Of a stretch of DNA of 64,000 nucleotides, positions 11,234-21,560 are shown in pieces. The number at the start of each line of letters is the position of its first letter. The stretch's first letter is position 1. The stretch lies in assembly GCA_035079385.1 (NCBI GenBank), contig JAVHKY010000053.1, positions 4,836,001 through 4,900,000 of the forward strand, given 5' to 3'. This stretch comes from Aspidiotus rigidus. Taxonomy: Eukaryota; Arthropoda; Insecta; Hemiptera; Diaspididae. Both the position numbers and the translations under genes were made by a program. Below the pieces are notes generated by a model. It was not told the DNA's origin, did no database searches, and worked only from the letters and a program-made list of their open reading frames with translations.

Positions 11234-11420
11234 CTGGAACGGAACCGAAAGGAACCGGATCTGTCTATCGGGTTCTGGAACCGGAACCGAAAGGAACCGG
11301 ATCTCGCTATCGGGTTCTGGAACCGGAACCAAAAGGAACCGGATCTCGCTATTGGGTTCTGGAACCGGATCTCGCTATCGGGTTCTGGAACCGGAACCGA
11401 AAGGAACCGGATCCCACAAT
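11234..11420. repeat. 42-bp tandem repeat (GGTTCTGGAACCGGAACC type), half 1
   Basis: Units of about 42 bp contain GGAACCGGAACCGAAAGGAA then CCGGATCTCGCTATCGGGTT. One unit is shortened near 11353-11376. The period is a multiple of three, so both strands give repetitive open frames (GFWNRNRKEPDLAI on plus, GSFRFRFQNPIARS on minus). These are repeat artefacts, not proteins I would call genes. GGTTCTGGAACC is self-complementary, so single strands can fold. Confidence 0.8.
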
Positions 11421-11639
11421 TCAATTCAAGAACCTTCATAACCGGAACCGTTCAAAAAGAAAATAAGTGTTCTCAGCCCTGGTAAATGAACGCAATTCTT
11501 TCATTACGGCTTATGTATTTTCATGCATGATCACCTGTACAGATTCTAGTTCTCGACTTTTTCCCAGATAGCGTAATTATTGTTTTCGTTTCCCAAACCG
11601 AATACCGGTTCAGAAAGAGGTTCTCCTCCCGTATTTCTA

Positions 11640-11835
11640 GGATTCTGGAACCAGAACCGAAAGGAACCGGATCTCGCTATTGGGTTCTGGAACCAGAACC
11701 TAAAGGAACCGGATCTCGCTATCGGGTTCTGGAACCGGAACCAAAAGGAACCGGATCGCGCTATTGGGTTCTGGAACCGGAACCGAAAGGAACCGGATCT
11801 CGCTATCGGGCTCTGGAACCGGAACCGAAAGGAAC
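11640..11835. repeat. 42-bp tandem repeat, half 2
   Basis: The same 42-bp unit as in half 1, in about four and a half copies with scattered substitutions (AACCAGAACC for AACCGGAACC, CTATTGGG for CTATCGGG). Copy number and variant order differ from half 1, so the two arrays have diverged or slipped since duplication. Confidence 0.8.
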
Positions 11836-12041
11836 CGCATCCCACAATTCAATTCAAGAACCTTCATAACCGGAACCGTTCAAAAAGAAAATAAGTGTTC
11901 TCAGCCCTGGAGAAAACCTGGAGAAACCCCGCAATAAGCGCAAAATTATTATTTTCAAAACAACAAAATGTACAAAATTTTTATAAAGATGCCGTTTTTA
12001 ACATGTTTGAAACACTGTTCCAAACATTGAAGAAAAAAATA

Positions 12042-12449
12042 CAGGGATGTCGAGCTAAAGCCAGCCAAACGTAAGCCAAAAGCTTAAGCCAATGTTGTGA
12101 CCGTTTTTGCGGAAGCTAAAAGTGAGCTAATGAAATGCGCCCTGTTTGGCTGTCAGCCCAAAGTCAGTCAATCATCAGCCCAAAGTCAGACAATCATGGA
12201 AAAATTGGATATCGGCTTTGGAACGATATAAACCGGCTCCGGAACGGTATAAAGCGACTCCGAAACGTTATCAAGCGACTCCGGAACGATATCAAGCGAC
12301 TCCGGAGCGATAAATGAATAAGCTATTAGCCAATGGTAAGTCAGCCAATGAAATCAAAAACCATTGGCTTTCAGCTTAAGCCAATGCGAGGAAAGAGCTG
12401 AAAGCCATAAGCTAAGTTTAAGTCAATGATGATTGGCTGGACATCCCTG
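12042..12449. mobile_element. 408-bp hAT-like MITE with perfect 8-bp target duplication
   Basis: The ends are CAGGGATGTC and GACATCCCTG, a perfect 10-bp inverted repeat. Inner sequence (AGCCAGCCAA against TTGGCTGG) extends it imperfectly. AAAAAATA is duplicated at 12034-12041 and 12450-12457. The interior is built from AAGCCAA/TTGGCTT words and a short minisatellite (12216-12312). There is no coding capacity, and the end sequence and duplication length fit the hAT superfamily. Confidence 0.9.
12216..12312 (+). repeat. About 24-bp minisatellite inside the hAT MITE
   Basis: About four units of the form GGAACGATATCAAGCGACTCC, with drift (GTATAAAG, GTTATCAAG, GATATCAAG, GATAAATG). Confidence 0.75.
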
Positions 12450-12749
12450 AAAAAATATAATTTTCCAACATATTTTAAACAAAAAAAAAAGTTTTAAACT
12501 AAAAAAATACGTTTCTTGTTCTTTGTTAAAAAAAAAAACTCAATTTTTTGCAACCCTGAATACTGCTAAACAATTAACAAATTTCCTTTGACGTCATGTT
12601 TGCAAGAGTACCCTTTTTGGTGCTCACGAATCTCTCGACTTCTCTAACTATTATAGATTGATTTTCCGTGATGTCACAGCACTGATAAGCAGTCCATCAG
12701 CTTCAAGCAGCTTCACGATTAGTACAGGAATAACATAGAAACATTTAGT

Positions 12750-13100
12750 CAGTGCTGATAAGCCAAAGAAGTTGAACGGCTCAACAGCAGCAGAAGCCGA
12801 TTTTTAAACGGCTCTTAAGTCAGCCGATAGCCGATAGCTTCGACAGCATTAAGCCAAAAATCAGCTCAAAGCCGATGCTAAATCAGTGCTGACAAGCCGA
12901 GAAGTTGAACGGCTTAGTTCGGCTTAATAGCAGCAGAAGCCGACTTTTGAACGGCTTTTAAGTCAGCCGATAGCCGATAGCTTCGAGAGCATTGAGCCAA
13001 AAAGCAGCTCAACGCCGATGCTAAATCAGTGCTGACAAGCCGAGAAGTTGAACGGCTTAATAGCAGCAGAAGCCGATTTTTGAACTCATTTTAAGGCTGA
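12750..13100. repeat. Three-unit tandem repeat, 134-143 bp period
   Basis: Units start with CAGTGCTGA-AAGCC at 12750, 12884 and 13027. Each holds GAAGTTGAACGGCT, AGCAGCAGAAGCCGA, TAAGTCAGCCGATAGCCGAT and CAGCATT-AGCCAAAAA-CAGCTCAA. Unit 3 breaks off after its AGAAGCCGATTTT. The AGCC/GGCT words can pair with each other and resemble the interior of the hAT MITE next door, suggesting a relative whose ends are lost. Confidence 0.8.
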
Positions 13101-13109
13101 TTATTAAAA

Positions 13110-14300
13110 ACTTGAAGAAGTTGATGAAATTAGAAACAAGCCGATAGCAGCTCATTGCAAATAGGCGAACGGCTTCCAAGCCAAAGCAAAAGTTTACAGC
13201 GATGACGATCGGCTTGGCAGAACTGCATTTAGTTCACTCATCCATCATACTCGAAAAGAAGAATGAACTTGACAATAAACAGTGTATTTTCATACACAGG
13301 AAAGCTTAAAGATTGTAAATATCAACTTCTTGTTCTTAACTTATTCTTCTTTCTGAAGTACTGACGAATGATCGAAACATTCCCGTAGTAATCATATGAA
13401 AGTTGATATGCCGTTTGCCAAGATATGCATGTTCTCGATGGATATGAATGTGTCATAGGAAAACCGGTCTATTAGAACACAGGGAGCAAAGGTAATCAAG
13501 TAAGTGATGGAAAAATAATCGATGAATGAAAGTGATAATAAACAGGATTCCTAGTTCTCGTTCATAAACTTTTGATTACAAAGAGATTCACAATTTACCT
13601 ATAATAAAATGTTCTTGGTTCTCAGTATATTTCTTATTGGAGTCGAGACGTGTACAAGCTCCTTCAATAACACTTATTTACAACTATGACGTCATCAGAG
13701 TATTTTTAATTCCAGTATAGTACCTCTTACACCTACAGTGTAATCAATTGCTGACATTGGTGTCCATTGAAATTGGAAAATAAAAAGTATACTATTCTTA
13801 CGCCTTTTTTCATCGTTTCCGTTGAAAACAGAGACTTGAGGGCAATTCCTTGCGAGAAGAATCCACGTTCGACTATTCCTGTCCAAAGACACAATTTTAA
13901 TCCACCGCAAATTTCTTTAGAATGAACATACACTGAAAATTCATACTCTTCTTCAATAATAGTCATAAATTATAGATTCTCTCTCTCTCTTTCTTCAACT
14001 TACCGACATCAACTTCCAATTCGCGGATTCGGAATAGAATGCACTAAGAGTGTTTTTGACCGTAAGAGGTTATACAAATGTGAAACCGATTTAACCATCC
14101 TAAATATTGTTGTATACAGAAAAATAGAGAACGAAAGTTGTATCTCTCACAATTATTATTATTTTTTTTTGCAGAACTTTTTCTCACATCTTCACCTTTT
14201 CGAGAAAATTATACCAATTAGCAACCGTTATTTGTTTTGTCGCTAGAGGGTAAACCCTTTTCTCAAATTCGCGCATACATCGACTTGAATTAAAAACTCT
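13110..14300. other. No gene; low-complexity patches
   Basis: AT-rich sequence with a short CT repeat near 13978-13992 and frames under 80 codons. Nothing recognisable. Confidence 0.4.
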
Positions 14301-14432
14301 GTTCGCCGAAAAGTAGGAGTGACGTCACAACCTAAATTTGATGTTTCGGTACTCGCGGGGCGACTTTTCTTGCGTGTGAGGTACCGAAAGGTCTAATTTA
14401 TATTGTGACGTCACCCCTACTTTTCAGCGAAC
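14301..14432. mobile_element. 132-bp MITE carrying TGACGTCA in both arms
   Basis: The left arm GTTCGCCGAAAAGTAGGAGT, then GACGTCACAA, is the near-perfect reverse complement of the right arm (TTGTGACGTC, then ACCCCTACTTTTCAGCGAAC). The arms extend inwards through a TTTCGGTAC / GTACCGAAA pair, leaving a loop of about 30 bp. Each arm holds TGACGTCA, the palindromic CRE/ATF-type site. No clear target duplication was seen. Confidence 0.75.
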
Positions 14433-14439
14433 TAAGTGT

Positions 14440-17400
14440 AGGTTATTTTCTCGTTCATAACCCTGTTAGCCAGCCTCTCGTTTTATTCTGCTTGTATTTG
14501 ATTTTTCTCTTTTCAACAAAGCAAGCGAATTCTTATCCTTCGAATTTTATTTATTTTTAGGCTTTACATTGTACTACCATCACATCTGTCTATCCGGACT
14601 CGATAAAGCGATGACGCGCTGGGATCTATCACTGATAAAAGTTTGCTGTTGACGAGACAAGGTGGAGACTACGCGTTATGTGTATCGTCATACAAATATT
14701 GTAAGAATGATTGGTGAAGATTTGAACCGTAAGATCATTTTTCACAACCCATTCGAGTCTGTCGATTGAAAATATCTAAATTATTTCTAGTTTTTCTTCT
14801 GCTATCTGAACCCAACTTAGAAACCTCGTTCATACCGGGAAAAAACAGACGAGGAAAAAGAGTTGAACCCTAGCTTTTCTGTGAATAGAAAGATGGCAAC
14901 CTTACGGCGATACTGCAGATTAATTTCTCTCGTGGAGACACTTATCAGTTCTGAAAATAAAACCCCATCCACACCTCGAGAACATTAACTCAACGTTATA
15001 GAAAAATATATCGAAGTTATCGAGCGCGAGAATTTAATAGATAAAACTTGAGTATCTTACAGGATACACGAACATTCTTCAACACGGGTTTCTCAGTAAT
15101 GAACAAACGTGTATTGAGAATCCTTTGATAAGATAGACGGGTTTCGTAGAAATAAACAGACGTGCACCGATGAGATGAAAAAATCCACATGCGCGACGGT
15201 CCAACGACTTCTAAGTTCAAACTGATTTCATCAAGGAATGCAACAAGTGAAAATGAAACATTAAGTTCCAAATTTTAGATACCTTTAATGTTTGTAGACC
15301 ATGACTATGTTATCGCCGATTCTAAACAAGACAATTGTCAGCAGAGAATGATTTTTAATCTAGGTACTTTTCAGCCACTAAACCAAGTTTTCACGCATCA
15401 TATGACCTAAAATTAGAACCACGACAAGAGCAAATGTTCTTTAAATTCTCAACTTCAAGCCTTCAAAGAAGAAAAAAAAAAAAAAAAAAAAGACTAAAAT
15501 GCAAGTACAGAAACCCAACTTTACTGCAGCAGTACATCATAATCCGATCGGAAACGACGGCAAATTTACCGTACATCCTAAAGCTGTAAGATAATCAAGA
15601 TTTTCGACGCTTCACCGATACTTTAAGCACTCAACATAGAGCACGGTAAGCGTCAAATGAAGTCAAGAATAACTGTGGTCGGTACTATCTCTCCGCTATT
15701 TCTTGCATTATGTTAATTTCGTGTAAGTTTCATCATTTATGTAAAAAAACGCTTCACACTGAGATATTTCGCGAAAAGTTTGCTGAGATTACGTGACTCG
15801 TGAATTCCTAGAATCATTCGTCCCTCGCTCATTTAACGATAAACGATTTCATTTCAAATCATTCGTTAGAACAACAAAATTGTTCGGCAAATCCGAACCA
15901 TGTGTTTCAGCTTGCCTCTTCCTTCTTTGTCTTCTTCTCTTCTTTTTTCCGCCCTCCTCGTTTAATCGCACAATACATTCTTCTGCTGTACTTTATTCGT
16001 GACATGGACGCGACGCACAAAACCAGAACAATGCACATAAGTTAGGGCTCGCAACGTCTTAACAACGGGTGGTGAACCTTCACACGACTTCTACAACTTA
16101 GACGCGGACTCCTGCGACGAAATAAAACCTGAAATACTCGGAAAAATGTGTCATATTGCAATCCTAAGGGCTCACTCATTTGTCATCTCCGTGAAATTGT
16201 TAGCATAGCTCAAACGAAGCAAGGGACCGCCTCCGAGATCGAGAAGATACAACACGAACTAATCACATGTACCTTTTTTAAAAAGGGTAAAATTGACTCC
16301 GTTCGTGGTTTCGTTCGAGCTTCGATTAAATTCTTGTTACGCACTACTTCACTCCGGAAAGGAGGTTGTTTATACAGTGACTCATCGGACTTGGAATATT
16401 ATCTCTTTTTTCATACAGTTGTGATGATTCACGTTCTTAATAAGGTAGTTGAAAAACTGGGACATCGTCGACCATACGAGTGTTCTAATGAATTTTCAAA
16501 TTTCGTGAAGTGAGAAAGATTCTCGATGAATGGAAAAAATTCCACCAACTCGGGTCAGACGTTAATCAGAATCGGAACAAATATAAATTTGTATCGAAAA
16601 GTTTTCAGCAGTTCTTGACACGAATTTTCTTCCCCTCGAATTGAAGAAATTTGTTCACATCTACAGAAGATAACTGGGCCCGTCACGAGAATCTGATGTG
16701 TCTTAAAATAATTAAAAAATAACGGATCCATCCTTGATTTTAAAATAAATAAAATAAGAAAAAAACTCATCGAACGAAAAAAAGGGAAACTCTGATCGCT
16801 AACGTTGGAAACGAAAGAAGTTCGTCCTCTGTACTGAAGGTTATTTATGACGCAACAATACTCTGGAATACAATATTCAGTTCCAATACTCGTCCATAAT
16901 TTATGAAAAGAAAAAATAACGAAGAGTGAGTCATTCCGAGAACATCTGATAGTAATACACGGAAGGCGATTTCACGCGCTGGTAGGAAATACAATAATCG
17001 ATAAAGTTGAAGAATATGAAAAATATCCTTATCGACCCTCACAATTTTGTGACACGAGTGCTGTACAGACTCGCCGATTCTAAAGTGGATCATCAAAGGT
17101 TGGGAAGCTAAAGAATATTCTTCCATCCGGTACTTCACTTAGCTAATAATGGACGAAAGGACTGTATCCACCAGGATCAGACGTCGAAGATTGGTTCAAT
17201 TTCGCAAAACATTTTTCCTTCACAGAAATGACGGAACAGCGGCACGAATCCGTTTGAAGAAGCCTTTTCAGGTGTTACGATGAAGAAATCTACGGTATTA
17301 TACTTGCCAGCCAACAATTTCGAACAGCTGCCTACCTAGTTAGTTAAACATATTTGTATTCACGTACACATTCACACACACGTACACTTTATCTCGGATA

Positions 17401-18230
17401 CTAACTGCAAACGATCAACGACGTCAAGACGTCAATTTTTAAGGTCATAAGGTTCGTTTCGAAAATTGCGGTCAACCTTGAAATTCAAGGCTATTTTAAA
17501 ATTCACTTGTCTGGCTGTTCAGAATTATACGAAACGCTTTGTTACACCATTACACCTTTTTTTTCCTCCTCTTTTATCAGTTTTCGAGGCGAACAAAAAA
17601 ATCAATAGTTTTTCTTTGCCACATTCGTAATTAATAGATCGTAATGTTCGAGTAGAATGAAGGAAGAGAGAAACGAGGGAGAATACTTTACAATCAACCG
17701 AAAGGGTTGTGGAGTACCATAAAATACAGACAGAGAATTTTATGATTTTTATACGTAGCTTAGCGTGGATCGAAATGAAGACGTAGTCGAACGAGAAATA
17801 AAAACCATCGCGCGTGAGGCTGAACACGTAACATTTGAACAAAAGATTCTCTATAATATTTTGAGGTGGAGGAAGAAAAACCGACTGTCATTCGAGCATT
17901 GGCCAGGGTGGAGATCAATCGACTCGCCGGAAAGGTAGGTTGAGGATTCTAGAAATCCGTACGAGAGTTTTCTTTACAAGCCTGTAAAGAGGAATGCTGA
18001 TTTAGAAGAAAAAAAAGATTATCTACGAGCAAAAATTGAAGGTCACGCTGCATATCTCTTTTGGTACAGCGAACCACATAACATCGAGAATCTCCTCTTA
18101 ACCAACTAGTTGACTGGGCTCCTGTCGTACTTCGTGGCTCGTAAGCTAAGTTCCACTCGAACGCCTCCATTTTAAGCAATAAATATTATTGCAGTATACT
18201 GTGCATTGTAGGCTGAGTAACAATACAACA
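14440..18230. other. Unique-looking CpG-containing DNA, no gene supported
   Basis: Recognisable transposons are absent and CpG is more frequent than in repeat zones. The longest frame is 16148-16513 plus (121 codons, first residues MSYCNPKGSLICHLREIV). It has no recognised domain and no obvious splice context, so I do not call it a gene. A 20-bp A run lies at about 15472-15491. Confidence 0.4.
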
Positions 18231-18289
18231 AGTTTGGTTGAGTGGTTAGAGCTTAGTATGAGTCTAGTTCACTGTAGTTTGGGCAAAAA

Positions 18290-18790
18290 CGAGAAACCTA
18301 GTATCAATCTAGTATGAGGAAGGCTTGGACCTAGAAAATTTCGAATCAGGTCCAGGGTACCAGCGAAAACTCTGGAAGTCCATCAACGGAGAGGAGGAGG
18401 GCCAGCTAAGACAATAAAGTGATATAAACTAAAGCAGGCCTCCTGATATAAAGCTAGTCTAATACTGTATGGGGGGCAACTTGGAAAATGTTCAATTAGG
18501 GGTAGGGTTCAGCAAAGACGTGTAACTTGTCAATGAGCCAAGTACAAAGGAGGCTTACACCTAGTACAAGTCTAGTGTAAAATTAGTATCTGGGCCTAGT
18601 ATAGTATACAAATAGTTTACTGCATAGAATGAAGAGAGGTGCAGGCCTAGCCAACACGGAAATTTCCGTATTAGAGGTAGCGTTCAGCTAAGAGGCTTAG
18701 ACCTGCATAAAATTAGTTTATTGCATAAATATTGTATAAACTAAGGGAAGGCCCAGTGACAGAATACTCAAAGAGTAAACGAGAAACTAA
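18290..18790. repeat. Degenerate tandem array, left part
   Basis: Related units of roughly 150-175 bp begin near 18337, 18486 and 18660. Each has an AAATTTC-ATTAG-GGTAGG core followed by AGGCCTA and TAGTATAA words. A fourth unit resumes at 20033 beyond the Penelope-like element. The array is old and diverged. Confidence 0.55.
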
Positions 18791-18829
18791 TTACAAAGAC
18801 TGCAGATATAAAGGAGAAGATGCGAGATC

Positions 18830-18853
18830 TTTCGGTTAACAAACCATCATCGG
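18830..18853 (-). ncRNA. Hammerhead-ribozyme-like core, PLE copy 2
   Basis: Minus strand reads CCGATGA (one change from CUGAUGA), a spare T, then GGTT-TGTT-AACC, then GAAA. Stem II is a perfect 4-bp stem with a 4-nt loop. The last A of GAAA and the next three bases (AGAT) can pair with ATCT five bases further on, giving a plausible stem III (down to 18817). The U-to-C change hits an invariant core base, so this copy is probably inactive. The position, about 60 bp past the endonuclease stop, matches copy 1. Confidence 0.5.
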
Positions 18854-18910
18854 GCAAAGTTAGAACGCCACTGACCCAGATACGACTCATAAAACAGAAT
18901 ACCAACGAGA

Positions 18911-19913
18911 TCAGGATTGAACGAGCGAGCCCTCGCGAGGTGACTCAAACTCGTAGACCAATTCAACTAAACCTTCGTCGGGAAAATACCTGTTGAGTAC
19001 GGTAATATCGTCACTGTTCAGATGACGCACTATTTCGATATTTTCCAACGCAACGCGCTTGAAGTAAGAATCCTCCTTGTGGAGAAGGGTAGCCGAACCT
19101 TCCTTGAAACTATGACCACTGGAGACAAGGTGGTCCGCAAAGGCCGAATCACCCAAATTACCTTTCTTCCAGGCCTTAAGGTGCTCCTCTACTCGAATTC
19201 CAAGCTGGCGACCCGTCTCGCCTATATATACACCGTTACAATCCTTGCACTCCAATTTGTACACCCCGCTCCTTCCCCCCCCCCGGGATGGGGTCCTTTA
19301 GCCTAACAAACAAACCCTTCACAGTAGTGAGGTTATATAAAGCAGGCCTGAAGCCAAAGGGGCGGAGGACACGAGTCAGCTTGGATGAAAGCTCACCCAA
19401 AAACGGGAGCTTGATCCAACGTAATCTCTTATTATTATTACCACTCAGATCGCGGGGGAGGGAAGTGGTAGAATCAAGGCCCTTCCTCGTAAGTTTTTCA
19501 CGGACCATACGGTCAATTGCCAAGTTGACCTCATTCACAGCGGCCAAGTGCTTAATGGTCGCCAGCTCCTTTTGGAAAGCTGGTTGACTTAGCGGAATGC
19601 TAGTCAGTCGATGAATATAACTATTCAAGGCAGCGATCTTATGAGAAAATGGACAGAAGGACGATCCGTGGACAACTGTATCGGTCGAAGTATCCTTCCT
19701 GAATATCGCAAATTCATGGTCCCCATCTCTATCAGAGATAGTGGGATCCAGAAAGTTTATGGAAGAACCTCCAATTTCTGTAGTGAATTTTATGGAGGGA
19801 TACATTTTATTCAGACACTGAAGAAACTCACCAAGGAGCTCTTGAGGACCGGTCCACGCACATAATATATCGTCCACATATCGGTGCCAGTAATGGATGT
19901 GACTCAGTAGCAC
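18911..19913 (-). pseudogene. Penelope-like RT C-terminus / GIY-YIG, frameshifted at poly-C
   Basis: The RT part (19236-19913) starts at HRYVDDILCAWTG and runs through the thumb (INFLDPTISD, IYRK-type FRKDTSTDTV, HKIAALNSYIHR). It overlaps the endonuclease frame (18911-19264), which has MYKLECKDC, GVYIGETGRQLGIRVEEHLK and a His-rich stretch (ADHLVSSGHSF). The switch between frames lies at a run of ten C (19275-19284 on plus), which has gained or lost bases. With a corrected run the two would form one RT-endonuclease frame as in copy 1. The N-terminal two thirds of the RT is absent, so the copy is dead. Confidence 0.85.
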
Positions 19914-19914
19914 A

Positions 19915-20070
19915 GTATAAAATAAGCTCAGTATAAAAGAGGCCTACATTTAGTATAAGCCTAGTATAAAGTCAATATACAAGTAGTACAAAATACTGCA
20001 TGAAACAGAGGAGGGGAGGGGTGGGCCAACTCGGAAATTTCCGAATTAGAGGTAGGATTCAATAAAAACA
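19915..20070. repeat. Degenerate tandem array, right part
   Basis: Continues the TAGTATAAG/AGGCCTA array interrupted by Penelope-like copy 2. The unit start near 20033 (CGGAAATTTCCGAATTAGAG) matches 18657-18676 closely. Confidence 0.55.
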
Positions 20071-20269
20071 AGAAACATCTCAATAACCAAAACAAGTTTT
20101 GACAAGTTCTCATAATACATACCAAAAAATTCATCATAAAAACCTTTCAATCAGGTCCAAAGCGAAAAAAGTTCTTCTTTTCCAATTTCAACCATTATGC
20201 CATTAGTAATGATACTTGGATACCAAAATCCCAATTACAAAGCGCCTCTTCGATGATGACTTCAATAAA

Positions 20270-21560
20270 GATCCTTTAAACCCCACAGAGCAAGCATTCT
20301 TCTACATGAAACACTCAACTCAGTCTCTTTATGATCTTTGCACCATCTTCTTAAACCATATTTTGTCATCTTCCAATCAAGAAACCCTATCCCTTCCATT
20401 TAACCCCTACTTCTACAAAATTTTGGAGTCCCAACTTGCTACTCTGTAAAATACTTGTATTAAATTTTGACCGAAAACTTACTTGAGCCTCTCACATCAA
20501 AATTTTTAAAAGCAGAATGCACTCGAGCACTAGGAGTAATGAAATACTTGCCATACCCATCAATAGGATACAACAGAGAAATCCTTCTGCAACTCTACAA
20601 CAGTCTCATAGCTCTCGACTGGATTATGAAGACCCGGTACAGAACCTGGCTTTTTAATCAGTCCCCAAATTGCTAGACCCTATTCTCAGCCATTCCTTCA
20701 AATTAGCACTCGGCGCCTTTCGTACCAGCAGCGCATCGAGCTTGTGAAGCCGCGAAACTCCCTTCGCCCTCACTTCATGTCTTCTATATTCCAATTCTAC
20801 CAACTGTATATCTACAACATCTGCCTTACAAGAGTCAACCACTATCGTGTCCTCTCAAACAATCAAATTCGTTTCAATTTTGAACAACCATCCAACCCAT
20901 AACAACCCATTCACTCGCTCTCGCCCCTGAACTTTCTGACACACGTCCCTTCTTCATGTGAACACATTTACATACAACATATGAAACATACCACGACACT
21001 CCCCCCACCTCACTGACAGGTCAAAAACCAAAATTGTCCATTGATGGGATATTAGTATCTAGCCTTCATATTCATTACATAACTCTTGGCCTTCTTGTTT
21101 GCTTATCCGAACTCTCTCGTCTGACATATTCACCGTCCTCACTTCACTTACTCACGGACCGTTACACCACCAACCCTCTCATCTAAAAAATTCACCTTAC
21201 GCTTTCTAACCTCAACTCATTCACTTGCACCATCACGTTCTTATGGATTTCGAGCAACATCGATTTTCTGGAACACGGCAGCTAAATAGACTACCAAACC
21301 GGCAAAGCACGTATACTTGCTCTAGACTCTAGAGACCACAACCTTTCACTCATTCTAAAAACGTAGAGTACCTCCTGGAAAAATCAACAATACAATAAAC
21401 TCCTGTAAAGCAAAAAAATACCCAATAGGTGACGAACCTTCGAAAGAAATTCCAAACGTGAGAAAGTTATTCATACTAGATTTAAAAAAAGGTCACACAG
21501 GCGTCACACATTCCAACTACAGTCTTTCTCCCCCATCTAGCCTACATTGACCGGAAGAAA
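20270..21560 (+). pseudogene. LINE ORF2 relic (family 1, copy b)
   Basis: RT palm end and thumb in shifting frames: a PTCYSVKYL block with FDRKLT near 20430-20480, then LKAECTRALGVMKYL (about 20506-20550), LLQLYNSLI and DPILSHSF-LALGAFRTS, followed by a decayed RNase H (near 21150-21300: NPLI-KIHLTLSNLNSFT, WISSNIDFLEH). It aligns block for block with the copies at 9217 and 61080. The frame 20216-20449 that opens this segment is a shifted reading of the RT, not a separate gene. There are many stops. Confidence 0.7.

Larger units (their letters stand above)
11169..11909. mobile_element. hAT-like non-autonomous element, internally duplicated
   Basis: The left end is CAGGGGTGAGAAC and the right end GTTCTCAGCCCTG, a 13-bp inverted pair with one mismatch. 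Both sides carry the perfect 8-bp duplication GAGAAAAC (11161-11168 and 11910-11917). CAGGG ends plus an 8-bp duplication are hallmarks of hAT transposons. The element contains two related halves. Half 1 (11169-11481) has its own right end; half 2 (about 11596-11909) lacks the first bases of the left end. About 115 bp of unrelated sequence lies between them. Because the duplication brackets the pair, the two halves moved as one unit, or the dimer formed after insertion. Confidence 0.85.
18790..19914 (-). mobile_element. Penelope-like retroelement copy 2 (5'-truncated)
   Basis: Minus-strand RT C-terminus, GIY-YIG endonuclease and a 3' hammerhead-like motif, in the same order as copy 1. It begins abruptly near 19914, where the flanking TAGTATAAG-type array resumes, so everything before the catalytic YVDD of the RT is lost. 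It is clearly a different subfamily from copy 1: the shared motifs are conserved but most other residues differ. The 3' boundary near 18790 is approximate. Confidence 0.85.

Noticed and set aside
11122..11894. Repetitive open frames on both strands with a 14-residue period
   Set aside because: They come from a 42-bp tandem repeat inside a hAT-like element; the period divisible by three keeps any frame open.
20216..20449. Open frame with an SLYDLC...LPF pattern like a SOCS box
   Set aside because: The same DNA aligns with the LINE copy at 61080-62200 (minus) and with RT motifs in another frame, so it is a shifted reading of a LINE.
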